Positions 7,687 through 17,156 of a stretch of DNA of 64,000 nucleotides are shown here, one piece after another; position 1 is the first letter of the stretch, and each line of letters begins with the position of its first letter. This DNA comes from Lactobacillus sp. CBA3605. GTDB lineage: Bacteria; Bacillota; Bacilli; Lactobacillales; Lactobacillaceae. Both the position numbers and the translations under genes were made by a program. The notes beneath the pieces were generated by a model. The model did no database searches. It saw nothing but the letters and a program-made list of their open reading frames with translations, and was not told the origin of the DNA. The stretch is taken from the NCBI RefSeq assembly GCF_002970915.1, contig NZ_CP027190.1, positions 1,674,001-1,738,000 of the forward strand, in the 5' to 3' direction.

Positions 7687-7715
7687 AAGTGCCTCACAAG
7701 TTTGTGGGGCACTTT
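7687..7715 (+). terminator. Terminator after ackA
   Basis: Hairpin aagtgcctcac / gtggggcactt with a six-base loop followed by a short T-run. Confidence 0.75.
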
Positions 7716-7748
7716 TACTGTGTGATGGCATGGAAGAGGGGGAACATG

Positions 7749-9983
7749 ATGCTAGCAACAGATATTTTAATTCATGATGCCAGTACGACTAATTTACAAC
7801 ATATTAATGTTCGGGTGCCTAAACACCAGATTACAGTGGTAACAGGGGTGGCAGGTGCTGGTAAATCATCGCTGGTGTTAGATACTTTAGCAGCGACGTC
7901 GCAGCGTTTACTAGGTGGGTCTGGGAATTACCAAGCAGCTACTGATACGGGACCAGTAGTGGCGGCGATTGAGCAGTTACCGGTCGCCATTGTGATTGAT
8001 CAAAAATCATTTGAACTAAATGCCCGCGCAACGGTGGGGACTGTGACCGAGGTCTATCCAGGGTTGCAATTACTATTTGCCCAGTTAGCCCAACCAGCAA
8101 TTGGGTCTGCCATGGCGTACTCATTCAATAATGCAACTGGCTGGTGCCCGCAATGTTTGGGGCGTGGGATTGAAAAACAACTTGAGGTCGCCCGGCTGAT
8201 TGACTGGACCAAGTCTTTAAACGGTGGGGCCATTCAATTACTGGCTTTCCAGTCTGGCGGTGCTCAGTTAGCAGGTTACACGGCTTCAGGTAACTTTGAT
8301 AATGATAAGGTATTAGCTGCATATACTGCGGATGAGTGGCAACGGTTATTATATGATGAGGGCAGTCAACCAGACCAGCCGACGACCGAGTGGCCCCAAG
8401 CAATGACTTATCTGGGTGTGATACCGACAATCAAACAAGCGTTAGCTGCGGGTCAGTCATTAGCTGGATTGGCGGCATTAATGCGCACGCAAACTTGTTC
8501 AGCTTGTGGGGGGATGCGAGTTAATGACCGGGTACGAAATGCCAAGCTGAATGGCCGGTCACTAGCTGATTGTGTGGATTTATCGGTGACAGAATTATTG
8601 GCATTTATTAATACGATTCATGATGAGCAAATTGAGTCAATTTTACATAAGATGCAACAAAGTTTGTCAAATTTACTAACGATTGGATTAGGTTATTTAA
8701 CCATGAATCGGGCGACGAGTTCATTATCCGGTGGTGAAGTGCAACGAATTAAGTTGGCGCAATATGTAAACAGCCCTTTAACGGATGTGCTGTATATTTT
8801 GAATGAACCCAGTGTTGGGTTGCATCCCGAAGATTTGATTGGCATTAATCGGGTTTTCATGCAGCTACGTGATCAGGGGAACACGGTGGTTTTAGTTGAC
8901 CAGGACTTAGATATTATTAAAAATGCAGATTATGTGATTGAGTTGGGTCCGGGTGCGGGTCACGCTGGCGGTCAAGTGACCTTTACGGGGACTTATGCGG
9001 AATTACTTAAAAGTACAACGGTCACGAGTCGGGCCATACAGGCACCGCGGCAGATTAAGTCCGAGTCCGCTGCGCTGACGGACTTTTATGCCTTAACAGA
9101 TGTTAGTCGATTTAATGTGCATCACGCGACCATTCGGGTTCCCAAAGGCGCCTTGACAGTTGTAACTGGTGTGGCGGGCGCGGGAAAAAGGACCCTCATG
9201 CAACAATTGTTTCCAGCGGCATATCCTGGCGCAGTAGTGTTTGATCGCGGTGTCATTCATGGCCGTAGTCGGTCTAATGTACTCACTTATCTAGGCGCCT
9301 TTGAAACGGTGCGGCAACTTTTTGCGCAATCATCAGGCGAACCAATGGGCTTATTTAGCTTTAACGGTGCCGGTGCTTGTCCGGTGTGTCACGGTAAAGG
9401 GGTGATTGATTTTGATTCAGCGTATCATGGCACGCTGCGCCAACCGTGCGCAACTTGTCATGGTCGGCGTTATAATGCCACGGCATTAGCAGTCAAATGG
9501 CATGGTTATAATATTGATGATGTCTTACAATTGACAGCCGCCGAAGCCATCACGTTAGTTAAACCACGTTTAAAGGTTAAGTTACAAGCTTTAATCGATG
9601 TGAAGCTTGGTTATATTAAGCTGGGGCAAGGACTTGAGACCTTTTCAGGGAGTGAATTACAACGCCTAAAGCTGGCGAAAAGCTTAGTGACCAAAGATTC
9701 GCACCCTATCTTTATTTTAGATGAACCGAGTGCGGGGTTACATGCGGCCGATTTGGTCGATTTATTGGCGCTCTTACAGCGCTTGGTGGCCCAACACAAG
9801 ACAGTCATTGTCGTGGAACATAATTTAGCAGTTATCAGCCAAGCCCAATGGGTCATTGATATGGGGTTGCATGCTGGTCGATATGGTGGGCATGTGCTGT
9901 TTGAGGGCCCGGTTAAGGACTTATTGACCGTACCGAAGTCATTTACCGCCCAACATTTACGTCACTATTTAAAGTTAGATTAA
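7749..9983 (+). CDS. Short UvrA-like ABC ATPase (UvrA paralogue)
   Basis: A 744-residue UvrA homologue; housekeeping UvrA has about 940-950 residues, so this is a short paralogue of the kind linked to drug or antibiotic tolerance in other bacteria. It has two ABC modules: Walker A GVAGAGKSS (about 33-41) and GVAGAGKRT, signatures LSGGEVQR and FSGSELQR, and zinc-type pairs CPQC, CSAC, CPVC and CATC. The first Walker B reads LNEPS instead of LDEPS and its switch VDQD instead of VEHD, so ATP site one may be weakened; the second (LDEPSAGLH, VVEHN) is intact. ATG 7749 and 7746 both follow GAGGGGG; 7749 has the better spacing. Confidence 0.88.
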   Translation: MLATDILIHDASTTNLQHINVRVPKHQITVVTGVAGAGKSSLVLDTLAATSQRLLGGSGNYQAATDTGPVVAAIEQLPVAIVIDQKSFELNARATVGTVTEVYPGLQLLFAQLAQPAIGSAMAYSFNNATGWCPQCLGRGIEKQLEVARLIDWTKSLNGGAIQLLAFQSGGAQLAGYTASGNFDNDKVLAAYTADEWQRLLYDEGSQPDQPTTEWPQAMTYLGVIPTIKQALAAGQSLAGLAALMRTQTCSACGGMRVNDRVRNAKLNGRSLADCVDLSVTELLAFINTIHDEQIESILHKMQQSLSNLLTIGLGYLTMNRATSSLSGGEVQRIKLAQYVNSPLTDVLYILNEPSVGLHPEDLIGINRVFMQLRDQGNTVVLVDQDLDIIKNADYVIELGPGAGHAGGQVTFTGTYAELLKSTTVTSRAIQAPRQIKSESAALTDFYALTDVSRFNVHHATIRVPKGALTVVTGVAGAGKRTLMQQLFPAAYPGAVVFDRGVIHGRSRSNVLTYLGAFETVRQLFAQSSGEPMGLFSFNGAGACPVCHGKGVIDFDSAYHGTLRQPCATCHGRRYNATALAVKWHGYNIDDVLQLTAAEAITLVKPRLKVKLQALIDVKLGYIKLGQGLETFSGSELQRLKLAKSLVTKDSHPIFILDEPSAGLHAADLVDLLALLQRLVAQHKTVIVVEHNLAVISQAQWVIDMGLHAGRYGGHVLFEGPVKDLLTVPKSFTAQHLRHYLKLD

Positions 9984-10034
9984 TAAGAAGTCCACTTATA
10001 TCAGCAATTAGCGTTGATATAAGTGGACTTCTTA
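9984..10034. terminator. Bidirectional terminator
   Basis: Near-perfect 20-bp inverted repeat (taagaagtccacttatatca and its complement) with an 11-base loop between the UvrA-like gene and the convergent CPBP gene. Confidence 0.9.
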
Positions 10035-10036
10035 GT

Positions 10037-10627
10037 TTAAATGAGTAATTGTTCTTCGATGGTGACGTGCCGAATTTGCCAATAAACGACTGCGGCAACG
10101 ATGATAAAAAAGCCACTAGTTAGGATTAATGAGATGACGGTCGTCTGAGCAGAAAAGGTTAAAGCACGCTGCGTATGGGTGTGGGTCATGAATTGAACGA
10201 CTAGGCCTACATCACTGAGCGCATGCAATAACATCGGCAGTATCAAATTTCTTGTTTTGAGATAAACGCCACAAAGTAATAAGCCACAAACAGCTGCGTA
10301 TAGCGCTTGCGGAATGACGTAATTAAGCGCTAACTGATGACTGTTAACTAAAACATGGCTCATGCCAAAGAGTAAGCTGTCAATAATGATGGCAGTCATC
10401 GGCCGATGAGGTAAAGCCCGCCCCAGTAAGGGCAATAAGACGCCACGATAAACGTATTCTTCGGTGATGCCAATGAGTAAGATATAACCGAAATAAAGGA
10501 AAATGATGGGCTTAAAATCTAATTGAAATAAGTGCACATAATTTTGACTAACTGGTAAGAGGAGAAAAATCAAGGCTGGCAGCAGCTGTAATGCTTGTTT
10601 CCATGGCTGCTGCTGACTACTGTACAT
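10037..10627 (-). CDS. CPBP (Abi) family intramembrane metalloprotease
   Basis: A 196-residue polytopic membrane protein with the CPBP/Rce1-type motifs: EEYVYRG near 56-62 (motif 1, EExxxR), FGMSH near 87-91 (motif 2) and LHALSD near 134-139 (motif 3, HxxxD). The family includes CAAX prenyl proteases and bacteriocin immunity or maturation proteins; no bacteriocin gene is next to it, so the substrate is unknown. The start at 10627 has a G-rich site (GGGGGG) upstream. It stands alone between two hairpins. Confidence 0.85.
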   Translation of the reverse strand: MYSSQQQPWKQALQLLPALIFLLLPVSQNYVHLFQLDFKPIIFLYFGYILLIGITEEYVYRGVLLPLLGRALPHRPMTAIIIDSLLFGMSHVLVNSHQLALNYVIPQALYAAVCGLLLCGVYLKTRNLILPMLLHALSDVGLVVQFMTHTHTQRALTFSAQTTVISLILTSGFFIIVAAVVYWQIRHVTIEEQLLI

Positions 10628-10760
10628 AAATAAAGCCCCCCGTTAATAACGGATGATACCGCTATCATAACTTAGTCTAGCACTGCTAGCTGGGTTTTAA
10701 TAGGTGTTGGCGCAGGGTTGCATTCAATAATCAACTGACGCATAATTTAAAACAGAGACA

Positions 10761-10775
10761 TGGAAACCGCTTTCT
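10761..10775 (+). promoter_or_regulatory. Possible cre box
   Basis: TGGAAACCGCTTTCT differs from the cre consensus WTGNAANCGNWNNCW at one position. It lies about 80 bases before the DUF2812 gene. Weak support without a matching promoter. Confidence 0.35.
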
Positions 10776-10855
10776 TTAACGGGTGTTAAACAAGTGGCTT
10801 GAAAAATTTGGTGGTTGTCAGCGGGAACTGGCAAGCCTATCGGGGGTAGGTTAAG

Positions 10856-11650
10856 ATGCGACGGTATCGAACAATGATTAAAGGCTCAGCAACTGAACTG
10901 ACTTGGTTGAATAAGATGGCGCAAAAGGGGTGGCTACTAGCTGGCATCACTGGCAACTGGTATCAATTTACGGCAACCAAGGCGCATTATCGGCTATTTA
11001 GTGAATATGTCAATACCGAAGTGGTGACGGCTTTAACGGGAAAGCCGGCTATCTTTGAAATTTTGGCGACGGTCCCGTTAAAAGCGCCAAAAATGCAGGT
11101 GATCTATACGGGGAGCACCCAGCCGGAAGTACAGCAGGCGCGCGTCGACCAACAAGATGCGCAAATCCAGTTAAAGATTGTTTTAGGCATGCGCGCTCAT
11201 CAGCTTAATTTAATGAATATTGCGATTTATGCCGGTTTAGTGATTATCATCGCCTTGCTTTTTATCATGGGCGTACAACGATTCGATTCAGTGTTTGGGC
11301 CCATTATCTTGATTGAGTTAGCTTTGATTGGTTTTCGTGCGCTGCGGGCCAAAAAGTTACAGCGGGTGGCGAATCAATTACGGGTGCGGACACAAAATTA
11401 TGATGGTGCGTGGAAACCAACGATGCACATCTTTTTGAAAAAAATGCCGGCTGATTTGGACGTGGAAAAATTAGCGAGTTTAGGTGACTGGATGTTAGTC
11501 GGAAACGATAAAAAGGGGACTTACTGGTATGATTTGCACACTTTAGCTAGTGAGGCTGAGATTCGGGCGGCCTTAAAGCCTGTTTTACCGGCTGGCGTCA
11601 CTGTGAATGTGATGAGTTGGTTAGGCTTAGCCCCGATTGGGTTTATTTAA
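10856..11650 (+). CDS. DUF2812 domain membrane protein
   Basis: A 264-residue protein. The N-terminus (TELTWLNKMAQKGWLLAGI, then an aromatic strand YQFTATKAHYRLFSEY) is the DUF2812 pattern. Two membrane segments (IAIYAGLVIIIALLFIMGV and VFGPIILIELALIGFRAL) follow near 120-165, then a cytoplasmic tail. DUF2812 genes usually sit next to a PadR-type repressor; none is present here. Function unknown. It starts at ATG 10856 after GGGGGTAGG. The following gap of 268 bases up to ndh contains no gene or clear RNA that I can recognise. Confidence 0.75.
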   Translation: MRRYRTMIKGSATELTWLNKMAQKGWLLAGITGNWYQFTATKAHYRLFSEYVNTEVVTALTGKPAIFEILATVPLKAPKMQVIYTGSTQPEVQQARVDQQDAQIQLKIVLGMRAHQLNLMNIAIYAGLVIIIALLFIMGVQRFDSVFGPIILIELALIGFRALRAKKLQRVANQLRVRTQNYDGAWKPTMHIFLKKMPADLDVEKLASLGDWMLVGNDKKGTYWYDLHTLASEAEIRAALKPVLPAGVTVNVMSWLGLAPIGFI

Positions 11651-11918
11651 GTCAGCAAAAATTTTGTGTGGACAAAAGTCGGCGGCAGGCGCGCTTTTAA
11701 CCTGGAGACGGAACCAATTGACTTTAGCTCCACTTTTTGCAAGCCGTAACTGCCATCGATACTACTACTAAAATTGAACAGTAGTGCCAGCTAATAAACT
11801 AACCAGTGGCTTTAGCTGATTTTTGGTGATTACCAGTGTACGATAAAGGCAACTGCCAGTGAAGCTGGAATCTGTCCAAAAGCAAGCGTAACCGCAGTTA
11901 GAAAAGAGGGGCACTAAT

Positions 11919-13121
11919 ATGGCAACAATTTTAGTACTTGGTGGGGGCTATGCAGGGATGCGGGCGCTTAAATTTTTACAAAAAAAGGCGCCATTAGATG
12001 ATGATTTGATCTTAGTTGATCAGACACCAACGCATACTGAAAAAACTAATCTGCATGAAGTCGCCGCGGGCACCATTGCACCGGAACGCATTACTTATGA
12101 TATTCGAACCGTGCTTGATAAACGGGTTAAATTTATGCAAGCAGTTGTAGCTAAAATCGATGTTGCTAATCAATGGGTGGCGTTAGTGGATCAACCGACG
12201 ATTACTTATGATTATTTAGTCGTGGCATTAGGTTTTCAGTCAGAAACATTCGGGGTTCCGGGAGCGGATGATAATGCGTTACCAATGGATGACTTGACGA
12301 CGGCTGAAGCGGTTTATCAGCATTTAGAAGCTAAGGTCAAAGGGTATGCGACGACTAAAAATCATAATGATCTAAAAGTTGCCGTCTGTGGCGCTGGCTT
12401 TACGGGGATTGAGTTGTTAGGCGAGTTGACCCAATCGTTGCCAAAGTTGCGGGCTAAGTATCAGACGCCGGCAATTAAGTTAGTTTGTTTTGAGCGCATG
12501 CCCAGCATCCTGCCGATGTTCACATCGAAATTGCAAAACTATGCGAAAACGTTTATGGCAGCACATGATGTTGAGATGAAGTTAGGTGCTAGCATTACGG
12601 CAATCAAACCCGGTGTGGTGGCTTACGAAGACAGTGCCCAGCAAGCACAAGAATTCGCAGCGAATACGATTATTTGGACGGTCGGCGTGAGTGGGTCGCA
12701 CGTGATTAATGATTCTGGCTTTGAGCAACGGCGAAATCGGGTGACAGTTCAGCCTGACTTATCGTTGACGGATCATCCGGAAGTGTTCATTGTTGGTGAT
12801 GTTGCGGCAGTCATAGATCCTGCTAATAATCGGCCTTATCCAACTACGGCGCAGATTGCGTTAGCTGCGGGTGAACAAGCAGCTAAAAATATTGGGGCAT
12901 TGCGGCATAACCAGCCGACGACGCCATTTAGGTATCAATCGAGTGGTACGGTGGCCTCTTTGAGTGATCGGGATGGGATTGGTGAGATCCTTAGTAATAA
13001 TCGTCCCGTTCAAGGCTATCCAGCTTCGGTGCTCAAAAAAGTTATTACGGACCGTTCGTTAGTTGAAAGCGCACATTTGAGTACGGTTTTGAAAAAAGGC
13101 CGTTTTGACTGGTATCATTAA
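11919..13121 (+). CDS. ndh: Type II NADH dehydrogenase (NADH:quinone oxidoreductase)
   Basis: A 400-residue FAD flavoprotein that passes electrons from NADH to membrane quinone without pumping protons, recycling NAD. The FAD site GGGYAGMRAL is near the N-terminus, the NADH-binding Rossmann motif CGAGFTGIEL near 138, and the second FAD motif VGDVAAV near 293. In lactic acid bacteria this serves residual respiration when quinone is supplied or redox balance. The start follows AGAGGGG. It is monocistronic and ends in a terminator shared with the convergent pot operon. Confidence 0.93.
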   Translation: MATILVLGGGYAGMRALKFLQKKAPLDDDLILVDQTPTHTEKTNLHEVAAGTIAPERITYDIRTVLDKRVKFMQAVVAKIDVANQWVALVDQPTITYDYLVVALGFQSETFGVPGADDNALPMDDLTTAEAVYQHLEAKVKGYATTKNHNDLKVAVCGAGFTGIELLGELTQSLPKLRAKYQTPAIKLVCFERMPSILPMFTSKLQNYAKTFMAAHDVEMKLGASITAIKPGVVAYEDSAQQAQEFAANTIIWTVGVSGSHVINDSGFEQRRNRVTVQPDLSLTDHPEVFIVGDVAAVIDPANNRPYPTTAQIALAAGEQAAKNIGALRHNQPTTPFRYQSSGTVASLSDRDGIGEILSNNRPVQGYPASVLKKVITDRSLVESAHLSTVLKKGRFDWYH

Positions 13122-13124
13122 CGC

Positions 13125-13162
13125 AAAAAATCAGGATCGACGACAAGTCGGTCCTGATTTTT
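13125..13162. terminator. Bidirectional terminator
   Basis: aaaaaatcaggatcgac / gtcggtcctgatttttgg hairpin between ndh and potD; T-runs on both strands. Confidence 0.88.
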
Positions 13163-13166
13163 GGTT

Positions 13167-14237
13167 CTAATGATGCATCTTGAATTCTAAATACCGATCG
13201 TTATATAGACCCACTTTTGCTGGTGAGAGATCTTGATAGATTTGAAGATGGCGGATGGTCTTATCATCCGGATAAAATTGGCGATCGTTACGAATCGCTT
13301 TAGGTAACAAGGCTTTAGCAGCCCGATTAGGTGTGGCATAACCGATATAAGCCGCATTTTGTGCGGCATTTTTCGGGTTGCTCATGAAGTTCAAAAAGGC
13401 ATAGATTGCTTTGAAATGACGCGCCGTTTTAGGAATCACTAGATTGTCAAACCAGAGGTTACTACCTTCAGCGGGGACAACGTAATGTAAATGGGAGTTA
13501 TTGGCTAGCATTTCGGCTGCTTCCCCGGACCAGTCAACAGCCACGGACGCTTCATTTTGAATCATATACATTTTGATTTCATCCGCAACGACAGCTTTGA
13601 CGTTGGGCGATAGTTGATCTAACTTATTGCGCGCCGCTAATAAAGTGGCCGGATCAGTCGTATTCATGGATTGATGCATGGATGCTAAGGCCATCCCCAT
13701 GACATCGCGGGCACTGTCAATCAACATGATTTTATTGCGATATTTCTGGGACCATAAGTCTTGCCAATGCTGAATACTACCCGGTTGAACAGTCTTGTCA
13801 TTATAAATAATGCCAAGGGTGCCCCAAAAATAGGGCACAGAATACTGATTGTGCCGGTCAAAAGCTAAATTTAAAAAACGCGGGTCGTAATTCTGCATTC
13901 CCGTCAGGCGTTTTTTATCTAATGGCAGGAGTAACTTGGCGGCTTTCATTTTTTCAATCATGTAATCACTGGGTACCGTTAAATCATAGCTAGTGCCGCC
14001 CTGCTTGATTTTAGTGAACATCGCTTCGTTACTGTCAAAAGTCTCAACGTTAACGTGATAGCCCGTTTGTTTTTGGAACTTGGTCAACAAGCTAGGGTCA
14101 ATATAATCGCCCCAAGTATAGAGGTTCAAGACGTGGCGACTATTGCTTCCCGCACTGGTTTGCAACTGATGGGCACCTAACGCCAGTAAGCCGCAAATTA
14201 GAAGTAAGCCGACAATCGCACTCAGTAGTTTTTTCAT
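13167..14237 (-). CDS. potD: Spermidine/putrescine ABC transporter, substrate-binding protein
   Basis: A 356-residue periplasmic-type binding protein of the PotD/PotF family that captures polyamines outside the membrane. Residues 1-21 form a hydrophobic leader (MKKLLSAIVGLLLICGLLALG); a standard lipobox is not evident because the only Cys follows LLI, so anchoring may be by the uncleaved leader. Typical family segments are LNLYTWGDYIDPSLL, YDLTVPSDYM, PYFWGTLGIIYN and VAVDWSGEA. It is the last gene of potABCD and overlaps potC by ATGA (14234-14237). Confidence 0.95.
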   Translation of the reverse strand: MKKLLSAIVGLLLICGLLALGAHQLQTSAGSNSRHVLNLYTWGDYIDPSLLTKFQKQTGYHVNVETFDSNEAMFTKIKQGGTSYDLTVPSDYMIEKMKAAKLLLPLDKKRLTGMQNYDPRFLNLAFDRHNQYSVPYFWGTLGIIYNDKTVQPGSIQHWQDLWSQKYRNKIMLIDSARDVMGMALASMHQSMNTTDPATLLAARNKLDQLSPNVKAVVADEIKMYMIQNEASVAVDWSGEAAEMLANNSHLHYVVPAEGSNLWFDNLVIPKTARHFKAIYAFLNFMSNPKNAAQNAAYIGYATPNRAAKALLPKAIRNDRQFYPDDKTIRHLQIYQDLSPAKVGLYNDRYLEFKMHH

Positions 14238-15046
14238 CCACGGCGCCTCCTTGGTAAGCGGCGTTGTCGCCGCCCATACTGGTTAATAAAGTAATAGCCG
14301 ATGACTAGGACCAACGCTAAGAGCAACATTAGTCCGGATAAGGCGTTGATTTCGAGGTTGATGCCTTGGCGGGCGCGGGAATAAATTTCGACAGATAACG
14401 TCGTAAAACCGTTCCCGGTTACGAAAAAAGTCACCGCAAAGTCATCCAGCGAATAGGTTAATGCCATGAAAAAGCCGGAAAAAATCCCGGGCATGATGTA
14501 GGGGACGATCACTTGGCTTAAGAGTTGCCAGTTATTTGCACCTAAGTCAGCGGCAGCGTCGAGCAAGCTGGTGCCCATTTCTTGGATTTTAGGCAAGACC
14601 ATGAGCACAACGATGGGGATTGAAAAAGCCACGTGACTAAGCAGAACCGAGCCAAAACCGAGTGGAATTTTTAGAGCAGTAAAAAAGATTAAAAAGCTCG
14701 CGCCAATAATGACATCGGGGGAAACCATCAAGATATTATTTAACGCTAATAAGGTGTTGCGGGTGACCGGTCGTGTTGTATTATTGATTCCTAAAGCGCC
14801 TAAAGTCCCAATGGTCGTTGCTAAAATAGCCGATAACAAAGCAATTAATAAGGTGTCTAGAAAAATCGCAATCAGCCGACTATCAGCGAATAAGGCTTGA
14901 TAATGAGCCCAAGTAAACCCGTGGAAATTTGTCATGGTGGTGCCGGCACTAAAGGAGTAAACAACCAAAAAGATAATTGGCGCGTATAGCACGATAAAAA
15001 TCAACCAGAGGTATAAGTGCCGCCACTTGAAAGCGAGGTGCTTCAT
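14234..15046 (-). CDS. potC: Spermidine/putrescine ABC transporter permease
   Basis: A 270-residue inner-membrane permease with six predicted segments, one of two that form the polyamine channel. The EAA loop that docks on PotA is seen as LLDAAADLGANNWQLLSQVIVP. It overlaps potB by four bases upstream (15043-15046) and potD downstream, so translation of the three is probably coupled. Confidence 0.95.
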   Translation of the reverse strand: MKHLAFKWRHLYLWLIFIVLYAPIIFLVVYSFSAGTTMTNFHGFTWAHYQALFADSRLIAIFLDTLLIALLSAILATTIGTLGALGINNTTRPVTRNTLLALNNILMVSPDVIIGASFLIFFTALKIPLGFGSVLLSHVAFSIPIVVLMVLPKIQEMGTSLLDAAADLGANNWQLLSQVIVPYIMPGIFSGFFMALTYSLDDFAVTFFVTGNGFTTLSVEIYSRARQGINLEINALSGLMLLLALVLVIGYYFINQYGRRQRRLPRRRRG

Positions 15047-15876
15047 TTTGTCAGCCCCTTTCGATGATGGCGCTTATCGCCGCCAGTTAACCACATAATA
15101 ATCACCATCGCAATGATTAAGATGACCCCAATCGTTGACCCTAGTCCCCAATTCATGGTGGTGAGAAAGTGTTCTTCAATTGCCGTACCTAATGTAATGA
15201 CTTTATTACCGCCAATCAGCCGCGTTAACATGAAGAGCGAGAGTGATGGAATGAAAACCGCTTGAATCCCGGCTTTGACACCCGGTAAGGTCAGTGGGAA
15301 AATCACGCGACTAAAGGTTTGCCAATTGGTGGCGCCTAAATCCCGACTGGCATTGATATAAGAAGGCTTGAGTTCACTCAGCGCATTATAAATCGGTAAA
15401 ACCATGAATGGAATCTGAATATAAGCGGCCACAAAGATAAAGCTAAAATTCGTAAATAAGAGCTGTTTTGGACCAATTCCAATGAAACTTAAAAATTGAT
15501 TGGCAATACCATTTTGGCTAAAAATCCCAATAAAGGCGTAGGCCTTTAATAGTAAGTTAATCCAAGTTGGCATAATGATGAGCAATAACCAGAGTTGGGC
15601 ATGTTTCGTTTCATTCAATAAATAAGCGGTCGGATAACTGATTAAGACTGTTGCCAAGGTGATTAAAAAGGCATACCAGACCGAATTGACCGTCATTAAT
15701 AGATAGGTCTTAGAGGTGAAGTAAGTTTGGTAATTAGCCAAAGTAAATTGACCATCTATGTTGAAAAATGATTGATAAATCAATAAGATAACCGGTGCCA
15801 ATACAAATAATAAAATCCAAAGGATATATGGCACGAAGTAAGCCGTATTACGACTTAAGCGTTGTTTTCGTTGCAT
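15043..15876 (-). CDS. potB: Spermidine/putrescine ABC transporter permease
   Basis: A 277-residue permease, partner of PotC. Six membrane segments; EAA loop at YINASRDLGATNWQTFSRVIFP. The start follows GGAGG closely and lies 12 bases behind potA. The Lys-rich C-terminus (KRHHRKGLTK) is cytoplasmic. Confidence 0.95.
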   Translation of the reverse strand: MQRKQRLSRNTAYFVPYILWILLFVLAPVILLIYQSFFNIDGQFTLANYQTYFTSKTYLLMTVNSVWYAFLITLATVLISYPTAYLLNETKHAQLWLLLIIMPTWINLLLKAYAFIGIFSQNGIANQFLSFIGIGPKQLLFTNFSFIFVAAYIQIPFMVLPIYNALSELKPSYINASRDLGATNWQTFSRVIFPLTLPGVKAGIQAVFIPSLSLFMLTRLIGGNKVITLGTAIEEHFLTTMNWGLGSTIGVILIIAMVIIMWLTGGDKRHHRKGLTK

Positions 15877-15888
15877 TTTAAGCGCCTC

Positions 15889-16986
15889 CTAATCCGCATC
15901 ATAACGTTCCAAGCGCGCGTCAAAAGCGGCTTCGGATTCGTGTAAACGCATGACATGGATATCTTGGGGGTCAAAGGTTAACCCGATGGGGGCGCCTTCA
16001 GTTGCCGGATTGGTGGAGTGCACCAGCCACTCGTTACCATCACTATCGGTCGCGACGATTTCAAAGTAATTGCCACGGAACAGCTGTGAATTAACGGTTA
16101 CCACGAGCTTGCCTTGGTCGGCACTGACAATGTCTAAGTCTTCCGGCCGTAAAACGACTTCCACGGCTTCGTTGGGGCGCATCCCAGCATCTGCACATTC
16201 GAAAGATTTACCAACAAAGGTTACTTCGAAGTCTTTGACCATCTGACCGGGAATAATGTTACTTTCACCAATGAAGTTCGCTACAAAATGATTAATGGGT
16301 TCATCATAAATGTCGACAGGAGAACCGCCTTGCAAAATCTGACCGTCATTCATGACGAAAATCTCGTCACTCATAGCGAGCGCTTCTTCTTGGTCATGAG
16401 TGACAAAGAGAAAGGTAATCCCTAAGCGTTGTTGTAAGGCGCGGAGCTCATATTGCATGGCTTTACGGAGTTTAGCGTCTAACGCTGATAAGGGTTCATC
16501 GAGTAAGAGCACTTTTGGCTGCATCACCAGTGCCCGGGCAATTGCGACTCGTTGTTGTTGACCACCAGATAGGGCACTAATTTCACGGTCACCAAAATCA
16601 GCCAGTTGGACTAGTGCCAGGGCTTGTTGGACCCGAGTGGCAATTTCAGCTTTAGCGACTTTATGTAATTTTAAGCCGAAGCCCACGTTTTCAGCGACAT
16701 TTAAATGTGGGAATAGTGCATAGTCTTGAAAGACCGTATTGACTTGACGCTGATTAGCAGGTAAGTCATTGATAAGCTGACCATCAAAATAAACTTGACC
16801 ACTAGTGACCGCTGTAAAGCCAGCAATGGTCCGTAAGATGGTGGTTTTACCACAACCGGAGGGCCCCAGCAAAGTGTAAAATTTACCGGCCTCAAGTTCT
16901 AAATTAATGTTTTTAAGAATGGGTTGGTCGCCATAGCTTTTACCAACCTGAGTTAACCGAATTATCGGTTGTGTGTTAACCGCCAA
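15889..16986 (-). CDS. potA: Spermidine/putrescine ABC transporter ATPase
   Basis: A 365-residue ATPase that powers polyamine import. Walker [10 protein letters not shown] is near 40, the Q-loop in [13 protein letters not shown], signature [15 protein letters not shown], Walker [12 protein letters not shown] and switch His in [13 protein letters not shown]. The C-terminal TOBE domain follows from about 250. Translation begins at TTG (16984-16986) behind a strong GAGGAGG; no ATG alternative in frame is near. It is the first gene of the operon. Confidence 0.96.
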   Translation of the reverse strand: MAVNTQPIIRLTQVGKSYGDQPILKNINLELEAGKFYTLLGPSGCGKTTILRTIAGFTAVTSGQVYFDGQLINDLPANQRQVNTVFQDYALFPHLNVAENVGFGLKLHKVAKAEIATRVQQALALVQLADFGDREISALSGGQQQRVAIARALVMQPKVLLLDEPLSALDAKLRKAMQYELRALQQRLGITFLFVTHDQEEALAMSDEIFVMNDGQILQGGSPVDIYDEPINHFVANFIGESNIIPGQMVKDFEVTFVGKSFECADAGMRPNEAVEVVLRPEDLDIVSADQGKLVVTVNSQLFRGNYFEIVATDSDGNEWLVHSTNPATEGAPIGLTFDPQDIHVMRLHESEAAFDARLERYDAD

Positions 16987-17018
16987 TTTAAAGACCTCCT
17001 CGGATCGTTCGAACTTTA

Positions 17019-17046
17019 ATTATAACGAAAAAATACCCAGTAGCAA
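17019..17046 (-). promoter_or_regulatory. potABCD promoter
   Basis: Minus strand: TTGCTA (17041-17046), 16-bp spacer, TATAAT (17019-17024), about 30 bases before the TTG start. The -35 lies inside a small palindrome tagcaag/cttgct (17041-17059). Confidence 0.7.
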
Positions 17047-17085
17047 GCGGCAACTTGCTGGGAGAATCCTGACTTAAAGGCTCGT

Positions 17086-17126
17086 AAAAAGGCAGGGGTC
17101 TGAGACGATGGCCTCAGATCCCTGCC
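17086..17126 (-). terminator. Terminator of the ASCH gene
   Basis: Minus-strand hairpin ggcagggatctgagg / ctcagacccctgcc followed by TTTTT. Confidence 0.85.
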
Positions 17127-17156
17127 GCTTCCACTTGATTGGTAGGATTCGCTTAA

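Noticed and set aside
11651-11918. Riboswitch or small RNA before ndh
   Set aside because: Some short repeats (ccagtg, agctga) are present, but no stable stem set or known consensus could be drawn.
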